DNA from: Alphaproteobacteria bacterium
GTDB lineage: Bacteria; Pseudomonadota; Alphaproteobacteria; Puniceispirillales; Puniceispirillaceae
Direction of reading: 5' to 3'
Assembly (NCBI GenBank): GCA_016780695.1
Contig: JADHLK010000106.1
Coordinates: forward strand, 1-5,348
Length of the DNA: 5,348 nucleotides
Positions 1-4,885 of this stretch are shown here, in pieces. Numbering within the stretch: the stretch's first letter is position 1; every line of letters begins with the position of its first letter. Both the position numbers and the translations under genes were made by a program. Below the pieces are notes generated by a model. It searched no databases, was not told the DNA's origin, and saw nothing but the letters and a program-made list of their open reading frames with translations.

Positions 1-57
1 ATTTCTTCCTTTAACGATTTAGCAAACCGCCGCCTTCAGCCACTCGGCCACCCCTCC
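1..57 (-). tRNA. tRNA-Ser(GCU), 5' part, cut by window edge
   Basis: The minus strand starting at 57 reads GGAGGGGTGGCCGAGTGGC and continues CTGAAGGC, the acceptor 5' strand and D-arm typical of bacterial serine tRNAs. The anticodon loop TTGCTAA places GCU at 23..21, reading AGC/AGU serine codons. The anticodon stem GCGGT/ATCGT closes five pairs, two of them wobble (G-U). After the stem the sequence runs into what should be the long class II variable arm (TAAAGGAAG...), then leaves the window. The T-arm, the acceptor 3' strand and any CCA lie outside, so about 57 of roughly 90 nucleotides are visible. Identity as tRNA-Ser is firm from the D-arm and anticodon together; the exact 5' end could shift by one base. 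Confidence 0.9.
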
Positions 58-110
58 GCAAGATGAGGTATTGAAGCTGGGCACAGGGCCCCACGGCGTA
101 TGCACCGCCA

Positions 111-139
111 TCTTTACTGCCATTAGCGATTTGTGTCAA
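111..139 (-). promoter_or_regulatory. Candidate sigma70-type promoter for tRNA-Ser
   Basis: On the minus strand a perfect -35 hexamer TTGACA lies at 139..134, followed by a 17-bp spacer and TAAAGA at 116..111 as the -10 (three of six consensus positions). Transcription would start near 104, giving a leader of about 46 nt before the tRNA at 57. The position, strand and perfect -35 fit a strong stable-RNA promoter; the -10 is poor. No other gene on this strand lies between here and the tRNA. Confidence 0.5.
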
Positions 140-149
140 TTTTGATCTG

Positions 150-170
150 CCCGCTGATAGGCGGGTTTTT
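150..170 (+). terminator. Intrinsic terminator-like hairpin, plus orientation
   Basis: CCCGC (150-154) and GCGGG (161-165) form a five-pair GC stem with a TGATAG loop, followed directly by TTTTT (166-170). That is terminator-like for plus-strand transcription. Read on the minus strand the stem is followed by CAGATC rather than a U-run, so it is a poorer terminator for the SMR gene, whose stop codon lies only 2 bp away. It may act in both directions or stop antisense transcription from running into the SMR gene. The stem is short, so confidence is moderate. Confidence 0.5.
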
Positions 171-171
171 G

Positions 172-516
172 CTATTGATGCAGGCTGGAGCGGGAAAAGA
201 CCTGAATCACGACAATTCCAGCGATAATCAGGCCAATACCAATCAGTGCCGGCCCGTCCAGCACCTCGCCAAAACGATACCAGGCAACCAGTGTGATCAG
301 CACAATGCCCAGCCCCGACCAAAGCGCATAGGTCACCCCCACGGGCAGCCAGCGCATCACCAGCGACATAAAAACAAAACAGACCAGATAGCTGACCAGC
401 ATGATAACCGTCGGCACTGGCCGGGTCAGCGTGTCTGAGGCTTTCAGCGAAGTGGTCGCGATCACTTCAAACAAAATCGCCAGCACCAGATAGAAATAAG
501 GCAGAAAAACAGCCAT
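172..516 (-). CDS. SMR-family multidrug efflux protein (EmrE/Qac type)
   Basis: This encodes a 114-residue inner-membrane protein of the small multidrug resistance family, which exports cationic compounds in exchange for protons as an antiparallel dimer. Four hydrophobic helices lie at about 5-24, 35-53, 59-79 and 88-107. The essential membrane glutamate is E17 (EmrE E14), within FEVIATTSLK. Y43, Y63 and W66 match EmrE Y40, Y60 and W63, and the YALWSGLGIV motif is the Qac/EmrE form rather than the guanidinium-exporter (Gdx/SugE) form. Lys/Arg are almost balanced between the two sides (K25, R32 and R81 against R55 and R109), as expected for a dual-topology homodimer, and no partner SMR gene is adjacent. 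The start at 516 is preferred because AAGGGA (531..526) lies 9 nt upstream and the length fits the family. An in-frame ATG at 630 would add 38 non-membrane residues. The exact substrate cannot be read from sequence. Confidence 0.93.
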   Translation of the reverse strand: MAVFLPYFYLVLAILFEVIATTSLKASDTLTRPVPTVIMLVSYLVCFVFMSLVMRWLPVGVTYALWSGLGIVLITLVAWYRFGEVLDGPALIGIGLIIAGIVVIQVFSRSSLHQ

Positions 517-525
517 CGCCTGTCG

Positions 526-531
526 TCCCTT
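526..531 (-). promoter_or_regulatory. Ribosome binding site of the SMR gene
   Basis: AAGGGA on the minus strand lies 9 nt before the ATG at 516 and supports that start over the upstream in-frame ATG at 630. Its first bases (AAG) are also the 3' arm of a weak A/U hairpin at 529-544. Confidence 0.6.
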
Positions 532-544
532 TTTTGTTAAAAAG
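529..544 (-). promoter_or_regulatory. A/U-rich hairpin overlapping the SMR ribosome binding site
   Basis: In the minus-strand RNA, CUUUUU (544..539) can pair with AAAAAG (534..529) around an AACA loop. The 3' arm includes the start of the AAGGGA Shine-Dalgarno sequence, and the stop codon of the short upstream ORF (539..537) falls at the top of the stem. The pairing is visible, but five of six pairs are A-U, so it is weak and may simply reflect A/T tracts. Confidence 0.25.
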
Positions 545-587
545 TCGCGGCGTATAAAAACGGCCCGCCAGACCGGGCCCGCCGCAT
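537..587 (-). CDS. Possible 16-residue leader peptide upstream of the SMR gene
   Basis: An ATG at 587..585 opens a frame encoding MRRARSGGPFLYAATF and closing with TAA at 539..537, 20 nt before the SMR start and in a different frame from it. A weak Shine-Dalgarno (AGG at 592..590) is present, and the predicted transcription start would leave only about 7-8 nt of leader. The frame runs through the whole nested hairpin, so translating ribosomes would unfold it. Short leader ORFs of this kind control several resistance genes (the erm and cat families), but no known leader peptide is recognised. A frame of this size can occur by chance, and no ribosome data are available. Confidence 0.28.
   Translation of the reverse strand: MRRARSGGPFLYAATF
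547..585 (-). promoter_or_regulatory. Nested GC hairpin with U-run in the SMR leader (candidate attenuator)
   Basis: Reading the minus-strand RNA 5' to 3', GGCCCG (579..574) pairs with CGGGCC (567..562) around a GUCUGG loop, followed at once by GUUUUUAUA (561..553). This is the form of an intrinsic terminator. An outer six-pair helix, GCGGCG (585..580) with CGCCGC (552..547), stacks directly beneath the inner one and leaves the U-rich stretch as a nine-base bulge. The structure lies between the likely SMR transcription start and the SMR gene, so it could end transcription early or shape the leader RNA. The complementarity is exact in both helices; the regulatory role is inferred. I do not recognise it as a known riboswitch class. 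Confidence 0.5.
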
Positions 588-600
588 TGCCTGCCGACCC

Positions 601-630
601 TTTATAGCCTATTTTGGGGCAGCAGGTCAT
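601..630 (-). promoter_or_regulatory. Candidate promoter of the SMR gene
   Basis: On the minus strand TATAAA (606..601) matches five of six -10 positions, and ATGACC (630..625) matches four of six -35 positions, with an 18-bp spacer. Transcription would start near 594, giving a leader of about 78 nt before the SMR ATG. A short inverted repeat, CTGCC (591-595) and GGCAG (618-622), brackets the -10 and could bind a regulator, though it is too short to be assigned. Promoter calls from sequence alone are uncertain, and no convincing plus-strand promoter for the LysR gene was found in the same interval. Confidence 0.4.
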
Positions 631-651
631 AAATTTTTAGGGGTTCGGGAA

Positions 652-1599
652 ATGGATATGCTCACCTCCATGCGGGTTTTTACCCATATTGCCGGTCAGC
701 GCTCTTTTCGCGGCGCAGCAGAAACGCTGGATATGACCCCGTCTGCCATTTCCAAGCATCTGGCGGCTCTGGAAGAGCATCTTGGCACCCAGCTGATTGA
801 GCGCACCACACGGCGGGTCGCGCTGACTGAGGTTGGCGCGGCCTATCTGGCGCGCTGCCGCCATATTATCAGCGAAATTGATGAGGCAGAGCTGGAAGTT
901 TCAGATGCCACCGGCGAGATTCAGGGGATTTTGAAAGTCAGCGCCCCGCCCGCTTTTGCGCATCGCCATATCGCCCCGCATCTGCCGCTGCTGATGCAGC
1001 AATATCCCAGGTTGGCGATTGACCTTATCACCGCAGACCATTCTTTGGGACCGAATGACAATGTGACAGACCTGCATATTTCAATCACTGGCATGGCCGG
1101 GAATCCAGAGCTGGAAAATGTTGTTTTGGCCAGCAATACCAAGCGGCTGGTCGCCAGCCCGGCCTATCTGGCCAGCCATGGCACGCCTGCCTCAGTGGAT
1201 GATCTTTCCAGCCACCGGCTGATCACACTGGAATATGGCCATCCGCACAATGAATGGCATTTCAGCACAGACGGGAGCGGGCCGGATCGGTTCCGCGCCA
1301 ATGGTCCGCTGCGGATGGATTCAGGTGAGGCGGTGCTGCGGGCGATTTTGAATGGCGGCGGCATTGCCATGCTGCCCACTTATGTAACAGGCAAGCATAT
1401 CCATGCCGGCCAGCTGATCCCTATATTGGATGATTTGGTGCGCGAGGATGAACCGGTGCACGCTGTCTGGCGCAAGAAAAACCATCGCCGCAACCGGATT
1501 GAATTGCTGGTCTCTTTCCTCAAATCAGTCTATGGCACCGTGCCCTATTGGAACCAGCCGGACGGCACCAGCGAGGCCGCCCAGCGCGCCGCCCTCTAG
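652..1599 (+). CDS. LysR-type transcriptional regulator
   Basis: This 315-residue cytoplasmic DNA-binding protein has the usual LysR-family length and layout. The N-terminal winged helix-turn-helix covers about residues 3-62, with the core AAETLDMTPSAISKHLAALE at 22-41, then the RTTRRVALTEVG wing (51-62) and a linker helix. The effector-binding, periplasmic-binding-protein-like domain covers about 90-295, beginning at ILKVSAPPAFAHRHIAPHLP and including the NGGGIAMLPTY segment near 234-244. The wording resembles the CrgA/AaeR-like branch, but no inducer can be assigned. The start at 652 follows AGGGG (639-643); a second in-frame ATG at 658 is possible. The gene diverges from the SMR efflux gene across 135 bp, the classic arrangement for a LysR regulator and its target, so control of that pump and of its own expression is likely but inferred. 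Its stop overlaps that of gatB on the other strand. Confidence 0.93.
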   Translation: MDMLTSMRVFTHIAGQRSFRGAAETLDMTPSAISKHLAALEEHLGTQLIERTTRRVALTEVGAAYLARCRHIISEIDEAELEVSDATGEIQGILKVSAPPAFAHRHIAPHLPLLMQQYPRLAIDLITADHSLGPNDNVTDLHISITGMAGNPELENVVLASNTKRLVASPAYLASHGTPASVDDLSSHRLITLEYGHPHNEWHFSTDGSGPDRFRANGPLRMDSGEAVLRAILNGGGIAMLPTYVTGKHIHAGQLIPILDDLVREDEPVHAVWRKKNHRRNRIELLVSFLKSVYGTVPYWNQPDGTSEAAQRAAL

Positions 1600-3059
1600 G
1601 CGTCCAGCTTGGCTTTCAGCATCTGGTTGACCATGCCGGGATTGGCCTGACCGCCAGAGGCTTTCATCACCTGACCGACAAAAAAGCCGAACAGCTTGTC
1701 CTTGCCGCCCCGGTAGTCGTCCACCTTGTCCTGATTATCGGCCAGCACCTGGTCGATCAGCGCTTCAATCGCGCCGCTGTCAGAGACCTGTTTCAGGCCC
1801 TTTTCCTCAATAATCTGCTCAGGCTCGCCGCCGCTCTCAAACATCTCGGCAAACACATCCTTGGCAATGCGGCCGGAAATCGTGCCATCCGAGACCAGAG
1901 CCACCAGACGGCCCAGCTGTTCCGGCCCGACGGGTGAGGCGGACAGATCCAGCCCAGCCTTGTTCAGCGCCCCGAACAGCTCAGAAGTCATCCAGTTAGC
2001 AACCAGCTTGCGATCCTGCCCGCTGCTGGCCTGTTCATAATAAAGGGCGGTCTCCCGCTCTTCGGTCAGCACCGCCGCATCATAAGAAGACAGGCCATAT
2101 TCCTCAGTCATGCGGGCGCGTATCTGATCCGGCAATTCGGGAAGCTGGCCAGCCAGCTCATCCACCAGCGCCTGTTCCAGCACCAGCGGCAGCAAATCTG
2201 GGTCCGGGAAATAGCGGTAATCATGGGCATCTTCCTTGCTGCGCATGGCCCGCGTCATGCCTGTCTGGGTGTCAAACAGGCGGGTTTCCTGAATAATCTC
2301 GCCGCCATCTTCGATAATCTCTATCTGGCGTTGCACCTCATACTCAATCGCCTGGGTGATAAAGCGCACCGAATTCAGATTTTTGGTCTCGGTGCGGGTG
2401 CCCAGCGGTGCCCCCGGCCGGCGCACAGATACATTCACATCTGCCCGCAGCGAGCCTTCCTCCATATTGCCGTCACATGACCCGATATAGCGCAAGATTG
2501 ACCGCAGCTTCTTAATATAAGCCGCCGCCTGTTCGGCAGAGCGCAAATCCGGGCGTGACACAATCTCCATCAACGCGACCCCGGACCGGTTCAGATCGAT
2601 ATAGCTCTTGGTAGGATGCTGGTCATGCAGCGATTTGCCGGCATCCTGTTCAAGATGCAGCCTTTCAATGCCGATCTCATGGCTGCTGCCATCTGCCAGA
2701 TCGATACGGATAGAGCCCTCGCCGACTATTGGCTGCTGAAACTGGCTGATCTGATAGCCTTGCGGCAAATCAGCATAAAAATAATTTTTCCGATCAAACA
2801 CCGAAACCAGATTGATCTGGGCATTCAGCCCCAGACCGGTGCGCACTGCCTGGCGCACACACGCCTCATTGATCACTGGCAACATCCCCGGCATCGCGGC
2901 ATCGACCAGCGAGACATGGGCATTCGGGCCGCCACCAAATTTGGCAGAGGCACCCGAAAACAGCTTTGCTTCGGACACCACCTGGGCATGAACTTCCATG
3001 CCGATGACCACTTCAAACGGGCCGCTGCGCCCGGCAACCAGATTAGCCTTGTCACTCAT
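1596..3059 (-). CDS. gatB: Asp-tRNA(Asn)/Glu-tRNA(Gln) amidotransferase subunit B
   Basis: GatB is the tRNA-binding, ATP-dependent kinase subunit of the GatCAB complex. It phosphorylates the side chain of Glu on tRNA(Gln) or Asp on tRNA(Asn), so that ammonia from GatA can form the amide. The 487-residue length is normal. Family motifs run in order: VIGMEVHAQ (18-26), DRKNYFYADLPQGYQISQF (89-107), RLHLEQDAGKS (133-143), the signature YIDLNRSGVALMEIVSRPD (153-171), EEGSLRADVNVS (200-211), TKNLNS (225-230) and DYRYFPDPDLLPL (280-292). The C-terminal helical and YqeY-like tail ends in FFVGQVMKASGGQANPGMVNQML. No zinc-type cysteine cluster is present near residues 35-55. The start at 3059 has a strong AGGAGA (3071..3066) upstream and overlaps the gatA stop as ATGA, implying translational coupling. 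It is the last gene of the operon, and its stop shares CTAG with the convergent LysR gene. Confidence 0.98.
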   Translation of the reverse strand: MSDKANLVAGRSGPFEVVIGMEVHAQVVSEAKLFSGASAKFGGGPNAHVSLVDAAMPGMLPVINEACVRQAVRTGLGLNAQINLVSVFDRKNYFYADLPQGYQISQFQQPIVGEGSIRIDLADGSSHEIGIERLHLEQDAGKSLHDQHPTKSYIDLNRSGVALMEIVSRPDLRSAEQAAAYIKKLRSILRYIGSCDGNMEEGSLRADVNVSVRRPGAPLGTRTETKNLNSVRFITQAIEYEVQRQIEIIEDGGEIIQETRLFDTQTGMTRAMRSKEDAHDYRYFPDPDLLPLVLEQALVDELAGQLPELPDQIRARMTEEYGLSSYDAAVLTEERETALYYEQASSGQDRKLVANWMTSELFGALNKAGLDLSASPVGPEQLGRLVALVSDGTISGRIAKDVFAEMFESGGEPEQIIEEKGLKQVSDSGAIEALIDQVLADNQDKVDDYRGGKDKLFGFFVGQVMKASGGQANPGMVNQMLKAKLDA

Positions 3060-4537
3060 TGAACTTCTCCTGCGGCCCGTGGCGGGGCGAGGGTAAATCC
3101 GGCAGCAGCCTCCAGCGCACCAGCCACCTGATAGACCCGGTCCTCGGCAAATTTATTGGCCAGCACCTGCAGCCCCAGCGGCAAGCCAGCTTCGGACAGG
3201 CCGGCCGGCACGGAAATCCCCGGCAGCCCGGCCAGGCTGGCCGGCACGGTAAAGACATCATTCAGATACATGGTTATCGGGTCTTGTTGCTTGCTGCCCA
3301 GAGCAAAGGCCGCGCTGGGCGTGGCTGGAGTCAAGATAGCATCGACACTGGCAAAAGCCGTCTCAAAATCGCGGGCAATCAGCTGGCGCACCTTTTGCGC
3401 CTTCAGATAATAGGCATCATAATAACCAGCCGACAGCGCATAAGTTCCGATCAGAATACGCCGCCGCACCTCCTCGCCAAAGCCGGCTGAGCGGGTGGCC
3501 GCATACATCTCATCCAAAGATTCGGCCTCCACCCGCAAACCATAGCACACCCCGTCATAGCGGGCCAGATTGGACGAGGCCTCAGCTGGTGCGATAATAT
3601 AATAGCATGGCAGCGCATAACGGGTATGTGGCAGGGAAACCGGCACCAGCTCTGCCCCGGCTTCTACCAGCCATTTTTGCCCCTGCTCCCACAGAGCCAT
3701 AATCGCCGGGTCCATGCCATCCATCACATATTCTTCCGGGATGCCTATTTTCAAACCCTTGACCCCGGCCGTAACCGCTGCCTGACAATCCGGCAAAGGC
3801 AGGTTGGCAGAAGTGGAATCGCGCGGATCATGCCCGGCCATCGCCTGCAGCATCAGGGCGGAATCAGCCACGGTGCGGCTGAAAGTGCCCGCCTGATCCA
3901 GTGATGAGGCAAAAGCCACAATACCCCAGCGCGAACAGCGCCCATAGGTCGGCTTCATCCCAACCACGCCGCAAAAGGCAGCAGGCTGGCGGATAGAGCC
4001 GCCAGTATCAGTGCCAGTCGCCAGCAATACTGCCCGGCTGGCCACCGCAGCGGCCGAACCACCAGAGGAGCCGCCAGCAGTCAGAGCCGGGCCCCCATCT
4101 TTAGACCAAGGATTAACAGGCGGGCCAAACACGCTGGTTTCATTGGAAGAACCCATTGCAAATTCATCACAATTCAGCTTGCCCATCAGCACCCCGCCAG
4201 CCTGCCAGAGCTGATCAGTCACATGGCTTTCATATTCCGGGACAAAGCCTTTCAGAATGGCTGAACAGGCGGTGGTCTGCACAGCTTTGGTGCAGAATAA
4301 ATCCTTGATACCAAGCGGCAGCCCCTCCAGCAGCCCGGCCTCTGCCTTGGCCAGTCTGGCATCGCTGGCCGCGGCCATCTCCAGAGCCTTGTCTGCTGTT
4401 TCAGTAACAAATTGATTCAGCGGGCGGGTGGCGGTAACAGCATCAAGATAGGCTTGTGTCAGCTCAACCGAGGAAAAAGCGCGGCTGTCCAGCCCGGCGC
4501 GGGCCTCAACCGCGGTCAGTTTCAAGAGATCAGACAT
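3056..4537 (-). CDS. gatA: Asp-tRNA(Asn)/Glu-tRNA(Gln) amidotransferase subunit A
   Basis: GatA is the amidase-signature subunit that hydrolyses glutamine and supplies ammonia to GatB. The protein has 493 residues, as usual. The catalytic Ser-cisSer-Lys triad is intact: K78 in GLPLGIKDLF, S157 in the Gly/Ser-rich TAGGSSGGSAAAVA segment and nucleophile S181 in GTDTGGSIRQPAAFCG. Further family blocks are the NCDEFAMGSSNETS segment (122-135), KPTYGRCSRWGIVAFASSLD (195-214), and the C-terminal TPATPSAAF and VPASLAGLPGISVPAGL segments. The start at 4537 gives the standard N-terminus MSDLLKLTAVEARAGL; a GGTGG stretch precedes it, and the ATG shares one base with the gatC stop (TAATG). The stop overlaps the gatB start by four bases. 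All three gat genes are therefore probably translated from one mRNA in matched amounts. No truncation or frameshift was seen. Confidence 0.98.
   Translation of the reverse strand: MSDLLKLTAVEARAGLDSRAFSSVELTQAYLDAVTATRPLNQFVTETADKALEMAAASDARLAKAEAGLLEGLPLGIKDLFCTKAVQTTACSAILKGFVPEYESHVTDQLWQAGGVLMGKLNCDEFAMGSSNETSVFGPPVNPWSKDGGPALTAGGSSGGSAAAVASRAVLLATGTDTGGSIRQPAAFCGVVGMKPTYGRCSRWGIVAFASSLDQAGTFSRTVADSALMLQAMAGHDPRDSTSANLPLPDCQAAVTAGVKGLKIGIPEEYVMDGMDPAIMALWEQGQKWLVEAGAELVPVSLPHTRYALPCYYIIAPAEASSNLARYDGVCYGLRVEAESLDEMYAATRSAGFGEEVRRRILIGTYALSAGYYDAYYLKAQKVRQLIARDFETAFASVDAILTPATPSAAFALGSKQQDPITMYLNDVFTVPASLAGLPGISVPAGLSEAGLPLGLQVLANKFAEDRVYQVAGALEAAAGFTLAPPRAAGEVQ
3066..3071 (-). promoter_or_regulatory. 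Ribosome binding site of gatB inside gatA
   Basis: AGGAGA on the minus strand lies 6 nt before the gatB ATG at 3059, within the last codons of gatA. It fixes the gatB start at the ATGA overlap and is the strongest Shine-Dalgarno sequence in the operon. Confidence 0.7.
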
Positions 4538-4824
4538 TATTCCACCACCTTCGGGACGACAAAAAAGCTGCTGGCCTGTTCCGGGGCGTTGGCCAGCACG
4601 CTTTCCGGCTGCTCCCCGTCTGTTACCTGATCAGCCCGCAGCGGCAGCGGGTGGCCGGTCACACTGGCCAGCGGCGGCACGCCTTCTGTATCCACCTGCT
4701 CCAGCTCGGCTATCCAGTTGAGGATGCCATTCAGCTCTCCGGCCAGAGTTTCTGTTTGATCTTCCGGCACGGCGATACGCGCCAGCCGGGCGATTTTTTT
4801 TACCGTGTCTTTGTCCACCGACAT
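4537..4824 (-). CDS. gatC: Asp-tRNA(Asn)/Glu-tRNA(Gln) amidotransferase subunit C
   Basis: GatC is the small subunit that wraps around the GatA-GatB interface and stabilises the complex. Its 95 residues match the family length. Typical features are the N-terminal helix VKKIARLARIAVPEDQ (8-23), a second amphipathic helix ELNGILNWIAELEQVDTEGV (29-48), the PLASV segment and the conserved C-terminus ANAPEQASSFFVVPKVVE, which contacts GatA. The start at 4824 yields the usual MSVDKDTVKKIA opening, and AAGG (4839..4836) sits 11 nt upstream, a slightly long spacing. It is the first gene of the gatC-gatA-gatB operon and diverges from ruvX. The operon promoter should lie in or just beyond the 61-bp gap, but no clear -35/-10 pair could be picked. 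Confidence 0.97.
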   Translation of the reverse strand: MSVDKDTVKKIARLARIAVPEDQTETLAGELNGILNWIAELEQVDTEGVPPLASVTGHPLPLRADQVTDGEQPESVLANAPEQASSFFVVPKVVE

Positions 4825-4885
4825 GAGCTAGACTGCCTTCTTGAATGAATGTGTTTTTCCTGCAACAGAGCAATTAGCACCGGAT
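4825..4885. promoter_or_regulatory. Divergent gatC-ruvX intergenic region
   Basis: These 61 bp must serve translation, and probably transcription, of two divergent housekeeping genes. Weak candidates are TTGAAT (4841-4846) as a plus-strand -35 without a convincing -10, and TTGCAG (4865..4860) as a minus-strand -35, also without a good -10. No terminator, inverted repeat or RNA gene was seen. One or both promoters may lie inside the neighbouring reading frame. Confidence 0.35.

Noticed and set aside
1..171. Integration (attachment) site at the tRNA-Ser gene
   Set aside because: No integrase or duplicated tRNA end is visible, and the tRNA 3' end, where such sites usually lie, is outside the window.
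517..594. Guanidine riboswitch upstream of the SMR gene
   Set aside because: No paired ACGR-loop hairpins of the mini-ykkC type and no recognisable type I or III core were found. The single ACGA near the start codon is not in a hairpin loop, and the protein is Qac/EmrE type rather than Gdx.
517..630. In-frame N-terminal extension of the SMR protein starting at an ATG at 630 (152 residues in total)
   Set aside because: The extra 38 residues are not membrane-like and have no family counterpart. The ATG lies within the likely promoter, and the ATG at 516 has a good Shine-Dalgarno sequence and gives the usual family length.
2616..3062. Long open frame on the plus strand opposite gatB, and similar frames opposite gatA and the LysR gene
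   Set aside because: They lie wholly within strongly supported genes, show no recognisable domain, and arise from the codon bias of the coding strand.
3199..3249. Direct repeat of GGCCGGCACGG at 3203-3213 and 3239-3249
   Set aside because: It lies in gatA and encodes the two similar VPA segments of the conserved VPASLAGLPGISVPAGL motif, so protein conservation and codon bias explain it.
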